From assembly GCA_902571425.1 (NCBI GenBank), contig CACGBZ010000009.1, positions 1 through 45,975 of the forward strand: a stretch of DNA of 45,975 bases. The letters run 5' to 3'. The notes below the pieces were generated by a model. It saw only the letters and a list, made by a program, of their open reading frames with translations, ran no database searches and was not told the DNA's origin. Shown here in pieces: positions 35,751 to 44,671 of this stretch. A program made the translations under genes and the position numbers. The DNA comes from an uncultured Pelagibacteraceae bacterium (GTDB taxonomy: Bacteria > Pseudomonadota > Alphaproteobacteria > Pelagibacterales > Pelagibacteraceae). The first letter of the stretch is position 1. Every line of letters begins with the position of its first letter.

Positions 35751-37976
35751 CTAAAATAGAGGCTGATCTTTAAAAAAGTTTTTCATAGGCACAGGTCGTT
35801 GTTCCAAAATATATCTATAAACATTATAATTCTCCATTACACGCTGTACATAATTTCTTGTTTCTCTAAATTTTATTAATTCAACCCAATCAACATAATC
35901 AACTTGTTTTTTTTGCGGATCTTTATTTATTTTTTTCCAATATTTAACTCTGTTGGGTCCAGCATTATAAGCGGCGACTGCAAAAGGGTAGGCACCATCA
36001 TATTGTAGAATTAAACCTGCTATATAATGTGAGCCTAAATTAATATTATACTCCGGATCAGTGGTTAATCTTGATTTTGAATAAGGAAGTTTGGCTTGTT
36101 TTGAAACTAATTTTGCTGTGTAGGGCATCAATTGCATTAATCCTTTTGCACCAGCATGACTATTAGCTTCCAAATCAAATTCACTTTCTTGTCTAATTAT
36201 AGATAAGATCAAAGCACTTTCTGGAATTTTTCTTTTATTAATATATTTAGGAGTGCTGATTATTGGGTAATTGTATTTATTATGAAATCTTTTTTGATAA
36301 GACGCAATTTTTGAAACCTGAATAGCAAAGTCATATCTATTTATACTTGTAGCTAATTCTGCAGCCAAAACCTCGCTACCTTTTGCTATATTATCATTAG
36401 CTAAGTGTCTTAAAATATGTTTTGTATATTTATCTTTCTTAAGTTCATCTAGAAGATAAGAAATTTTTACAAGTTCTTTATTAAAAAATTGAATTCTATA
36501 TTTCGGATCAATTTCCATATCTTTTTCTAACTCAAATTTTCCATTTGGATTTAATTTTAAAAAAGCTAGTTGACCATAGTAAGTAGTAAGATATTTTGTG
36601 GCTTCTCTGTACCAATTGTTTGATTGCTCTCTTTCGCCTTTTTTTTCATATGCCCTTCCAAGCCAATAAGCACCTCTTGATAAGCTTATTGGATAACTAA
36701 CATTTTCATAAAAATTTTTAAAATGATCTTTGGCAGTCATTGGATCATTTAAAAAACTCAAAGCTATCCATCCACTCATCCATTCAGCAGCAGCATATTC
36801 AGACCCTTCAGTCATTCCATGATTGCTTGAAATTTTATATGAAGTTTCATATTTTTTTTTATAAAGTAATGCTCTTGAGATAATTTCTCTTTCTTTCCAC
36901 CATTTGTCAGGTCTAACTAAATACTCTTTATCATTTCTTATTTTCAATAAGATTTCTGTTGAAGAGTCTACACGTCCTTTTTTTCTTCTCCATTTCAATC
37001 GATCATAGTTTAAGCCTGCATCATTCTTAAATTTTTGTGGAACATTTGCTATAGCCTGATCAACTCCATAGCCTTTACTCATTAAAAGGTGTCTTGCATT
37101 ATATAAAAGCTCATAATCTTTTGGCAGATATCTTATTAATCTTTGTAAATCCCAACGATCACCATTCCATGCTAAATAATCAGCTCGTTTAATATAGTCA
37201 TCTGCGTTTAAATATTTTTTGTATTTTTTTCTAAAATATTTTAATTCATTTTTAGATAAATCTGCTGAGACCCAACCCTCTTTAATTAGTTTTGTACCTT
37301 TATTTTTGTCTCCAATTAAAATGTGACTTTCTCCAAGTATCATTTTTCCATAACCACTTAATGGGTCATTTTCTCCAAACCATTTTATTATTTTTTTAGG
37401 TGAAACACTTTCTGTGGATAGTTTATGTTCAGCAAGATATTTAACTCTGCTTATTCTAGGATAATCTGAATTTTTATTTAAAAAAACTTGATAATCGTAA
37501 AAGGATGCCTGGTTACCAGACGTTAAAAGATGTCTCCATTGTATAAAATTATAAATAGAGTTGTCTTTTGCTTTTTTTGCTATTTTAAGCGCAGATGACC
37601 ATTTACTTTTCTGCATTTCCGAAATGGCTTTTTTAGCTAACCCAAAGTCTTTTTTACTATAATATCTTGAAATCTTAATATTCTTAGCTGTGCTAGTACC
37701 AGCTATAGTAGGTTTTTTCTTTGGTATTTTAAAACTCAATTTTTTTTCTTTTAAAACCAACTCTTTTTTAACAATCACTTCTTCGATTTTAATTTCTTTG
37801 GTTTTCGTGGGCTTCTTTAATGGCTTAAGGATATTTATAGATATTTTCTTTTGAATTTCTTCTTTACTTAAAATAGGTTTTTTTAAAGGTACAAGTGAAT
37901 TGATTTCAGCAAAGAGATTATTTGAAAATATTAATATGGATACGGTGAAACCTAAAAATAATATTTTTTTGAGCAT
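35751..37976 (-). CDS. slt: Soluble lytic murein transglycosylase
   Basis: The 741-aa protein has a signal peptide (residues about 1-22) and a proline/lysine-rich linker with three PLKKP-like motifs (residues about 29-90). A long helical superhelix region and a C-terminal SLT domain follow. The catalytic glutamate is E597 in IIRQESEF; GAKGLMQLMPYTA and AVAAYNAGPNRV confirm the family. It cleaves peptidoglycan with 1,6-anhydro formation in the periplasm. A TATACT -10-like box lies at 37990-37985, very close to the start. It diverges from dapA over 43 bases. Confidence 0.93.
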   Translation of the reverse strand: MLKKILFLGFTVSILIFSNNLFAEINSLVPLKKPILSKEEIQKKISINILKPLKKPTKTKEIKIEEVIVKKELVLKEKKLSFKIPKKKPTIAGTSTAKNIKISRYYSKKDFGLAKKAISEMQKSKWSSALKIAKKAKDNSIYNFIQWRHLLTSGNQASFYDYQVFLNKNSDYPRISRVKYLAEHKLSTESVSPKKIIKWFGENDPLSGYGKMILGESHILIGDKNKGTKLIKEGWVSADLSKNELKYFRKKYKKYLNADDYIKRADYLAWNGDRWDLQRLIRYLPKDYELLYNARHLLMSKGYGVDQAIANVPQKFKNDAGLNYDRLKWRRKKGRVDSSTEILLKIRNDKEYLVRPDKWWKEREIISRALLYKKKYETSYKISSNHGMTEGSEYAAAEWMSGWIALSFLNDPMTAKDHFKNFYENVSYPISLSRGAYWLGRAYEKKGEREQSNNWYREATKYLTTYYGQLAFLKLNPNGKFELEKDMEIDPKYRIQFFNKELVKISYLLDELKKDKYTKHILRHLANDNIAKGSEVLAAELATSINRYDFAIQVSKIASYQKRFHNKYNYPIISTPKYINKRKIPESALILSIIRQESEFDLEANSHAGAKGLMQLMPYTAKLVSKQAKLPYSKSRLTTDPEYNINLGSHYIAGLILQYDGAYPFAVAAYNAGPNRVKYWKKINKDPQKKQVDYVDWVELIKFRETRNYVQRVMENYNVYRYILEQRPVPMKNFFKDQPLF

Positions 37977-38019
37977 AATCTTTTAGTATATGAATCTTTA
38001 AACTATGTTATAAGTATTT

Positions 38020-38901
38020 ATGTTCAAAGGATCAAATGTTGCTTTAATTACACCATTTAAAAATAATGGTCTAGATGAGGAAGCATATATAAAATTAATC
38101 CATTTCCATATCGATAATGGTACTAATGGACTTGTGCCTGCTGGTACAACAGGTGAATCTCCTACGTTAAGTCATGATGAGCATCAAATGGTAATAGATT
38201 TATGTATAAAAGAAAGTAATGGAAAAATTCCAGTTATTGCTGGTACGGGTTCCAACTCAACAGAAGAGGCGATTTCTTTAACCACACATGCAGAAAAAGC
38301 AGGAGCTAATGGAGCTTTGATAGTTACACCTTATTACAATAAACCAACCCAAGAGGGCTTGTATCAACATTATAAAGCAATTAATGACAAGTGTGGCATT
38401 CCAATTATAATTTATAATATCCCTGGTAGATCAGTGATTGATATGTCAGTGGATACAATGGCTAGACTGTATGAATTAAAAAATATAATTGGCGTTAAAG
38501 ATGCAACAGGTGATTTAAATAGAGTTAATCAGACACTTGAAAAAATGGGTAAAGATTTTATTCAATTAACAGGAAATGATGACAACGCTTTTGAATTTAA
38601 TAAACGTGGTGGGGTAGGTACTATTAGTGTAACAGCAAATATTGCACCTAAACTTTGCTCAGATTTTCAAAAATTTTCTAAATCAGACACTGATAACGAA
38701 ATGAAAGAAGCAGAAAGATTAGATAAAATATTACAACCAGTTCATCACTCAATGTTTGTTGAGAGCAATCCTAGTCCTGTAAAATACGCTGCAAAACTTT
38801 TAGGACTTTGTGATGATAATGTAAGGCTTCCACTCGTAAAAGTAACAGAGACAACAAAAGAAATTGTAAAAAAAGCTCTTCAGTCTGCTAAGTTAATTTA
38901 A
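38020..38901 (+). CDS. dapA: 4-hydroxy-tetrahydrodipicolinate synthase
   Basis: DapA (293 aa) condenses pyruvate with aspartate semialdehyde, the first committed step to diaminopimelate and lysine. The Schiff-base lysine is K160 in IIGVKDATG. Tyr132 and Arg137 lie in IYNIPGR, and Thr44-Thr45 in AGTTGE. The stop overlaps the smpB ATG (TAATG). It heads a plus-strand run that continues to recO. Confidence 0.97.
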   Translation: MFKGSNVALITPFKNNGLDEEAYIKLIHFHIDNGTNGLVPAGTTGESPTLSHDEHQMVIDLCIKESNGKIPVIAGTGSNSTEEAISLTTHAEKAGANGALIVTPYYNKPTQEGLYQHYKAINDKCGIPIIIYNIPGRSVIDMSVDTMARLYELKNIIGVKDATGDLNRVNQTLEKMGKDFIQLTGNDDNAFEFNKRGGVGTISVTANIAPKLCSDFQKFSKSDTDNEMKEAERLDKILQPVHHSMFVESNPSPVKYAAKLLGLCDDNVRLPLVKVTETTKEIVKKALQSAKLI

Positions 38902-39371
38902 TGAACAAAAGAACCAATCCTGGTTTAAAAATCATTTGTTTAAATAGAAAAGCTAGTTTCAACTATTTTTTTGAAGATCTTTTTGAAGCTGGAATTGTTT
39001 TAAAGGGATCTGAGATTAAATCAGTAAGGGATGGTAAGGTGAATATTGCTGAGTCTTATGCTGTTGAAAAGGGAGGTGAAATTTTCTTAATTAATTCACA
39101 CATATCTCCCTACAAGCAAGCCAGTTATTCTAATCATAATCCAACTGATGATAGAAAATTACTTTTTAATAAAAAAGAAATAAATAAATTAATAGGTAAA
39201 ATGCAAAGAGATGGTTTTACATTAGTTCCAACAAAAATGTATTTTAAAAAAGGAAGGGCTAAAATTGAATTAGCTGTTGCTAAAGGAAAAAAGCAATATG
39301 ATAAAAGAGCAACAAAAAAAAGTAGAGATTGGAACCGTGAAAAGTCAAGATATATCAGAAAATCAAGCTAA
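38901..39371 (+). CDS. smpB: SsrA-binding protein SmpB
   Basis: SmpB (156 aa) binds tmRNA and brings it to stalled ribosomes. Conserved stretches are [39 protein letters not shown] and the basic C-terminal tail [20 protein letters not shown], which folds in the decoding centre. The tmRNA gene is not seen in this window. The dapA-smpB junction is TAATG. The end overlaps folK. Confidence 0.97.
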   Translation: MNKRTNPGLKIICLNRKASFNYFFEDLFEAGIVLKGSEIKSVRDGKVNIAESYAVEKGGEIFLINSHISPYKQASYSNHNPTDDRKLLFNKKEINKLIGKMQRDGFTLVPTKMYFKKGRAKIELAVAKGKKQYDKRATKKSRDWNREKSRYIRKSS

Positions 39372-39855
39372 AATTGTTTTTTTAGGAATAGGTTCAAATT
39401 TAGGTTTAAGAAAAAGGAATATAGAAAAAGCAAAATTTTTATTAGCAGACCATAACTTAGATTTTCTCTCGGTTTCTAGTTATTATGAAACCCCCTCTTG
39501 GCCTGATCCAAGAAAACCTAAGTTCTTAAATATAGTTTTAAAAATGAAATGCTATTACAGTCCTAAAGAATTATTAAAAATATGTAAATTTATAGAAAAT
39601 CAATTAGGAAGAAAAAAAGCAAAAAAAAACGCTCCTCGTACATGTGATTTAGATATAATCGATTTTAATAATTTAGTATCAAAAAAAAATTCTGAAATTA
39701 CCTTACCTCACAAAATGATGCACAAAAGAAACTTTGTATTATTTCCATTATTTGAGATTCAAAAGAATTGGACCCATCCTAATAAACAAATTGATGTTAA
39801 AACCTTGATTTCTCTGCTTCCTGATAGAGACATTAGATCTATTAAACAAATTTGA
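39298..39855 (+). CDS. folK: 2-amino-4-hydroxy-6-hydroxymethyldihydropteridine pyrophosphokinase
   Basis: FolK transfers pyrophosphate to the pterin in folate synthesis. The core begins at [27 protein letters not shown], the [15 protein letters not shown] signature and [16 protein letters not shown] follow. The start is uncertain: ATG 39298 (with AGGA about 11 bases upstream) makes a 74-base overlap with smpB, while GTG 39337 would start closer to the conserved core. Folate use links loosely to soxBDAG, which loads one-carbon units on folate. Confidence 0.9.
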   Translation: MIKEQQKKVEIGTVKSQDISENQAKIVFLGIGSNLGLRKRNIEKAKFLLADHNLDFLSVSSYYETPSWPDPRKPKFLNIVLKMKCYYSPKELLKICKFIENQLGRKKAKKNAPRTCDLDIIDFNNLVSKKNSEITLPHKMMHKRNFVLFPLFEIQKNWTHPNKQIDVKTLISLLPDRDIRSIKQI

Positions 39856-39876
39856 TTTAGTGGTATAATATCAATT

Positions 39877-41622
39877 ATGCTTAATTCAAATGAACTTATA
39901 AATAAAGTTAAGAATTATAATAAATTTCTAAATCCTGAAAAATTGGATAAAGCATATAATTTTGCTGTTAATGCGCATAAGAGTCAAAAAAGAGCATCGG
40001 GTGATCCTTATTCTGTTCACCCAATTGAGGTTGCAAATATTTTAACTGAATTAAAATTAGATAGTGCTACAATTACAACAGGTCTATTGCATGACACTAT
40101 AGAAGATACTTTTGCAACTTATGAAACTATAAAACAAGAATTTGGTGATGAGGTTGCTGATTTAGTTGACGGTGTAACTAAAATTTCAGCATTTGAAAAT
40201 TCAGCTGGTGCAAATTCTAAAGTTGAGAATTTCAGAAAATTAATTTTAGCAACATCAAAAGACATCAGAGTTCTGTTGGTCAAAATTGCTGATCGTTTAC
40301 ATAATATGAGGACCATTAAAGCGATTACAAAAGAGGACAAAAGAAAAAGGATAGCTCAAGAAACCATGGAAATTTATGCGCCATTAGCTGATAGAATGGG
40401 TATGCATAGAATAAGAGACGAACTTGAGGATTTATCTTTTGAAATTTTAAATAATGATGCAAGAAAATTAATTAAAAAAAGGCTTGATGAAATTAAATTA
40501 GATAGAAAAGATTTATTTGAAGAACAATCTTTTGAGTTAAGTGAAATCTTGAATGATAATGAAATTAATGCTGAGATTCATGGTAGAGAAAAAACACCTT
40601 TTTCAATTTGGAGAAAAGTCCAAAAAAAAAGAGTTTCGCTTGAGCAAATAACAGACATTATTGGCTTTAGGATAATATTAAAAAGTGTAGACGATTGTTA
40701 CAAAACTCTTGGTATTTTTCATAAAAAATGGAATTGCATACCAGGAAAATTCAAAGACTACATTTCATCTCCGAAAATCAATGGTTACAAATCTATTCAT
40801 ACTTCTGTAATTGGTTCAAATAAAAAACCAATAGAAATTCAAATTAGAACACACGAAATGCACGAATTTGCAGAAAGAGGTGTCGCATCACATTGGCAGT
40901 ATAAATCATCTGAAAAATTTAATTCTTTAAGCTGGAAGGAGTATGATTGGTTAAAAGATCTTGTGGAGATTATAGAAAAAAATGAAAACCCTGAGGACTC
41001 TTACGAGTATACAAAACTACAAATGTTTCAAGAAAACGTATTTTGTTTCACGCCAAAAGGTTCAGTAATAAAATTACCTAAAGACGCAACAGCTATAGAT
41101 TTTGCATATGCTGTTCATACTAAAATCGGCAATTCAGCAGTTGGTTGTGAAATTAATGGAAACAAAAACGAACTACAAACTATTTTAAGAAATGGTGATC
41201 GTGTTAAAATTATAACATCTAAAAATAATTCACCGTCACTTCATTGGATACCAACAACCAAAACAGGTAAAGCTAGAGCAGCAATAAGAAGATATTGGCA
41301 CGATAAAGGAGAGCAAAAAGAGGAAAAAACAAAAAAATATAATACCACACTTTGGATGTCATTACCTGATAAGCCAGGTCAGTTAGGAGATATAAGCTCA
41401 CTAATTGGAAGTCATAAATTAAATATATCGAGCTTAGAAATGGTTGGTAAAAATCCCAATTATATTAATTTTAAATTTAAATTAATTATTAGAAACCTTA
41501 AGAATTTTACTAATTTTATTGCAGAGCTAAAACAAAAGAGTATAAAATTTAAGATAATTAGACACGAAGAAAAAAGAAATGCTTTCACACAAAAAATCCT
41601 TAAATATTTTAAAAAAAACTAA
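39877..41622 (+). CDS. rsh: Bifunctional (p)ppGpp synthetase/hydrolase, shortened C-terminus
   Basis: The 581-aa stringent-response enzyme makes and degrades (p)ppGpp. The hydrolase domain has His48, HD at 72-73 and Asp139 (IADRLHNMRT), all intact. The synthetase domain (about 235-345) has FSIWRKVQKK, DIIGFRII, GYKSIHTS and EIQIRTHEMH. A TGS domain spans about 385-450 and an ACT domain about 489-562. Typical RelA/SpoT/Rsh proteins are about 700-750 aa; only about 40 residues link TGS to ACT here, so the helical and zinc-finger/RIS region is missing. It overlaps pyrE by 44 bases. Confidence 0.95.
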   Translation: MLNSNELINKVKNYNKFLNPEKLDKAYNFAVNAHKSQKRASGDPYSVHPIEVANILTELKLDSATITTGLLHDTIEDTFATYETIKQEFGDEVADLVDGVTKISAFENSAGANSKVENFRKLILATSKDIRVLLVKIADRLHNMRTIKAITKEDKRKRIAQETMEIYAPLADRMGMHRIRDELEDLSFEILNNDARKLIKKRLDEIKLDRKDLFEEQSFELSEILNDNEINAEIHGREKTPFSIWRKVQKKRVSLEQITDIIGFRIILKSVDDCYKTLGIFHKKWNCIPGKFKDYISSPKINGYKSIHTSVIGSNKKPIEIQIRTHEMHEFAERGVASHWQYKSSEKFNSLSWKEYDWLKDLVEIIEKNENPEDSYEYTKLQMFQENVFCFTPKGSVIKLPKDATAIDFAYAVHTKIGNSAVGCEINGNKNELQTILRNGDRVKIITSKNNSPSLHWIPTTKTGKARAAIRRYWHDKGEQKEEKTKKYNTTLWMSLPDKPGQLGDISSLIGSHKLNISSLEMVGKNPNYINFKFKLIIRNLKNFTNFIAELKQKSIKFKIIRHEEKRNAFTQKILKYFKKN

Positions 41623-42166
41623 CGCATTATTAGAAGGTCACTTTGTTCTATCCTCAGGTCTACATTCTTCAAAATATATTCAGTGTGCAAAACTTTTAAG
41701 TTTCCCTAATTTAGCTGATAAAATCTGTAAATCTTTAGCAAATAAAATTAAAAAAAAATTTAAAAAAATTGATTTAATACTAGCTCCTGCAATGGGAGGT
41801 ATAATTATTGGATATGAAATTGGAAAATTGCTAAAAAAAGAGACAATTTTTTGTGAAAGAGTAAATGGTAAATTTACTCTTAGAAGAGGCTTCAATATTA
41901 AAAAAGGTGCAAGGGTATTAATTATAGAAGATGTAATCACTACAGGAAAATCAAGTTTGGAGTGTGTTAAATTGATTAATAAATCAAAAGCAAAATTAAT
42001 TGGATTTGCATCTATTATAGATCGATCAACTAAACAATCTTTAAAAATAAAAACTGGAATAACATCTCATTTAAAAATTGATGTTCCAACTTATAAAGCA
42101 AATAAATTACCACCAGAACTTAAATCTATACCAGTAACAACCCCAGGAAGCAGATTTATTAAGTGA
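41579..42166 (+). CDS. pyrE: Orotate phosphoribosyltransferase
   Basis: PyrE (195 aa) joins orotate with PRPP to make OMP. HFVLSSGLHSSKYIQCAKLL starts the family core, and the PRPP loop is VLIIEDVITTGKSS. The C-terminus TTPGSRFIK fits the alphaproteobacterial type. The ATG lies inside the end of rsh (44-base overlap). The GTGA junction with pdxJ follows. With pyrB it is the second pyrimidine gene in the window. Confidence 0.95.
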   Translation: MLSHKKSLNILKKTNALLEGHFVLSSGLHSSKYIQCAKLLSFPNLADKICKSLANKIKKKFKKIDLILAPAMGGIIIGYEIGKLLKKETIFCERVNGKFTLRRGFNIKKGARVLIIEDVITTGKSSLECVKLINKSKAKLIGFASIIDRSTKQSLKIKTGITSHLKIDVPTYKANKLPPELKSIPVTTPGSRFIK

Positions 42167-42882
42167 AAAGGTTAGGTGTAAATATAGATCATATCGCAAC
42201 TTTACGAAACGCTCGTGGAGAGAAACATCCAGACCCATTATACGCAGCTAAAAAAGTTATTAGTTATGGAGCGGATTCTGTAACAATTCATTTAAGAGAA
42301 GATAGAAGACATATAAATGATATTGATGCCAAAAAAATATGTGCTTTAAAAAATGTTCTTGTAAACCTTGAAATTTCTATGAACGAAGAAATTGTTAATA
42401 AAGCACTTAAGATAAAACCAAATTTTATCTGTTTAGTTCCAGAAAATAGAAAAGAAATTACTACTGAGGGAGGTTTAAATATAAAAAACAATCTTAATAA
42501 GTTAGAGAAAATAATTAAAAAATTTAAAAATGCAAAGATAAGAACAAGTTTATTCATTAACCCTTCATCAAATGACATTAGACTTGCTAAAAAATTAAAT
42601 GCTGATTGTATTGAAATACATACTGGAAAACTAGCAAACCTGATTAAATCAAAAAAAAATTATTCTAGTGAATTAAACAGAATTAAAAAAAGTGCAAAAT
42701 TAGCATCAAGTTTAAATATAGAAGTTCATGCTGGTCATGGTTTAGACTATAAAACCACCAAAATGTTAACAAAAATAATAGATATTGAGGAGTATAATAT
42801 TGGACATTTTATAATTGGAGAGTCAATATTTGATGGACTTTCAAAAGTAATTAAAAACTTAAAAAAAATTATAAAAAGATAA
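42163..42882 (+). CDS. pdxJ: Pyridoxine 5'-phosphate synthase
   Basis: PdxJ (239 aa) condenses 1-deoxyxylulose 5-phosphate with 3-amino-2-oxopropyl phosphate to form pyridoxine 5'-phosphate. VNIDHIATLRNARGEKHPDP (start), SVTIHLREDRRHI and EVHAGHGLDY are the conserved blocks. The GTG start overlaps the pyrE stop (GTGA). acpS begins on the base after its stop, an order shared by many proteobacteria. Confidence 0.97.
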   Translation: MKRLGVNIDHIATLRNARGEKHPDPLYAAKKVISYGADSVTIHLREDRRHINDIDAKKICALKNVLVNLEISMNEEIVNKALKIKPNFICLVPENRKEITTEGGLNIKNNLNKLEKIIKKFKNAKIRTSLFINPSSNDIRLAKKLNADCIEIHTGKLANLIKSKKNYSSELNRIKKSAKLASSLNIEVHAGHGLDYKTTKMLTKIIDIEEYNIGHFIIGESIFDGLSKVIKNLKKIIKR

Positions 42883-43269
42883 ATGAAAATTCTTGGTATT
42901 GGCGTTGATATTGTTGAAAATAAAAGAATTCAAAAATCAATTAAAAATCCTTTATTTAAAAAAAGAATTTATTCATTTAAAGAATTGAAACATTCTAATG
43001 CTGTGAATAATAAAGTAGCCTTTTTTTCGAAGAGATTTGCTGCAAAAGAAGCATTTTCTAAAGCTCTTGGTACAGGTTTTCGTATGAATTTAAATTTTAA
43101 AGATATAGAAGTTGTTAATGACAAAAAGGGAAAGCCTTATTACGTTAAAAATAAAAAAATTACAAAAATTGTACAAAAGAACTTTAAAATCAAAAATTTT
43201 AAATGTTTTTTATCAATTTCGGATGAAAAAAATTATTCAACTGCATTTGCAATTATTCAGACATCATGA
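42883..43269 (+). CDS. acpS: Holo-[acyl-carrier-protein] synthase
   Basis: AcpS (128 aa) transfers 4'-phosphopantetheine from CoA to ACP. The magnesium-site aspartate lies in GIGVDIVENKRI, and RFAAKEAFSKALGTG is the second signature. The C-terminal SISDEKNYSTAFAI is typical. It follows pdxJ with no gap and overlaps lepB by 4 bases (ATGA). Confidence 0.96.
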   Translation: MKILGIGVDIVENKRIQKSIKNPLFKKRIYSFKELKHSNAVNNKVAFFSKRFAAKEAFSKALGTGFRMNLNFKDIEVVNDKKGKPYYVKNKKITKIVQKNFKIKNFKCFLSISDEKNYSTAFAIIQTS

Positions 43270-44003
43270 AATTAGATAAAAATTTTTTTTCAGAAAATAT
43301 AAAAACTTTAATTTATGCATTAATAATTGCAGTTATAATTAGATCGTTTTTAGTACAACCATTTTATATTCCATCATCATCCATGGAACCTACTTTATTG
43401 GTAGGTGATAGGTTGTTTGTAACAAAATATACCTATGGATATAGCAAACACTCATTTCCTTTTAGTCCTCCAATATTAAACAAAAGAATTATGTTTAGTA
43501 GTCCTGAAAGAGGTGATGTAATTGTATTTAAAACACCAGCAGATAATCGAACAGATTATATTAAAAGATTAATTGGTTTACCTGGTGACAAAATTCAATT
43601 TATAGACTCTAATTTATATTTAAATAATTCTGAAATTCTTAAATCTAAAATTAATAACAAAACTACAATTTTCTGTGGTGATAAAAGTATTGATGTTTAT
43701 AGATTTGAAGAAAAACTTTCAAATGGTAAAAAATTTCATACTGTCTATTTAAAAGATTATACCTATCAAAATTCTGATGTATTTACTGTGCCAACAGATC
43801 ATTATTTCTTTTTAGGGGATAACAGAGACTGTTCTAAAGATAGCAGGTACTTAACAAGTGTTGGATATGTACATAAAGACAACTTAGTAGGAAAAGCTCA
43901 ATTTATATTTTTCTCATCAGATAAAAGAATAGGAAGTTTTATTGAATTTTGGAAATGGCATAAGTCAATAAGATTTAATAGAACATTTAATAAAATTAAT
44001 TAA
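43266..44003 (+). CDS. lepB: Signal peptidase I
   Basis: LepB (245 aa) removes signal peptides on the outer face of the inner membrane. One N-terminal membrane helix (about residues 13-30) is followed by the nucleophile Ser39 in PSSSMEPTLLVGD, the general-base Lys100 in DYIKRLIGLPGD and the GDNRDCSKDSRY block. The end meets rnc with a TAATG overlap. Confidence 0.97.
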   Translation: MKLDKNFFSENIKTLIYALIIAVIIRSFLVQPFYIPSSSMEPTLLVGDRLFVTKYTYGYSKHSFPFSPPILNKRIMFSSPERGDVIVFKTPADNRTDYIKRLIGLPGDKIQFIDSNLYLNNSEILKSKINNKTTIFCGDKSIDVYRFEEKLSNGKKFHTVYLKDYTYQNSDVFTVPTDHYFFLGDNRDCSKDSRYLTSVGYVHKDNLVGKAQFIFFSSDKRIGSFIEFWKWHKSIRFNRTFNKIN

Positions 44004-44671
44004 TGAAAATTAACTTTCAAATTTTAGAAAAAAAAATTGATTTAAAATTTAAAAATAAAGATCTACTTGTTCAAGCCCTCACACATAAAAGCTTTAATCC
44101 AAATGAAAATAATGAAAAGATAGAGTTTCTGGGTGATAGAGTTCTTGGTTTAGTGATAGCAAAAAAACTTTTAGAAATTTATCCAGGGGAAAAAGAAGGT
44201 ATTCTTGATAAAAAATTTGCTTCGTTAGTTAATAAAAAAACTTGTCTGGAAATAGCAAAAAAAATCAATTTAGCTAGTTACGTTAAAACATTTAATCCCA
44301 ACAATAAAAAAATAAAAATTGAGGACAAAATTATATCTGATAGCTGTGAAGCATTAATTGGCGCTATTTATCTTGATAAAGGTTTTACAATTGTAGAAAA
44401 AACAATTTTAAACTTGTGGCAAGATCATATTGAAAAAAGTGTAGTTACAGAAATAGATGCAAAAACAAAGTTGCAGGAACTAACTTTAAAAAACTTTAAA
44501 AAATTACCTACTTATAAATTAATTTCAAATACAGGTCCAAGACACAAACCCATATTTAAAGTTGGAGTAAAATTGCCCAATACAAAATATTTTATAGCTA
44601 CTGGAAAATCAAAGAAAGAAGCTGAACAAAATGCTGCTATAGAATGTTTAAAAAATACAAATAAAAAATGA
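44003..44671 (+). CDS. rnc: Ribonuclease III
   Basis: RNase III (222 aa) cuts double-stranded RNA in rRNA and mRNA maturation. The signature NEKIEFLGDRVLGL (38-51, with E41 and D45) and the DSCEALIGAIYLD block (about 113-125, with E116) hold the metal ligands. A dsRBD occupies about 150-220 (TKLQELTLKNFKKLPTY, SKKEAEQNAA). recO starts within its last codons (ATGA). The era gene that often lies between rnc and recO is absent here. Confidence 0.97.
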   Translation: MKINFQILEKKIDLKFKNKDLLVQALTHKSFNPNENNEKIEFLGDRVLGLVIAKKLLEIYPGEKEGILDKKFASLVNKKTCLEIAKKINLASYVKTFNPNNKKIKIEDKIISDSCEALIGAIYLDKGFTIVEKTILNLWQDHIEKSVVTEIDAKTKLQELTLKNFKKLPTYKLISNTGPRHKPIFKVGVKLPNTKYFIATGKSKKEAEQNAAIECLKNTNKK

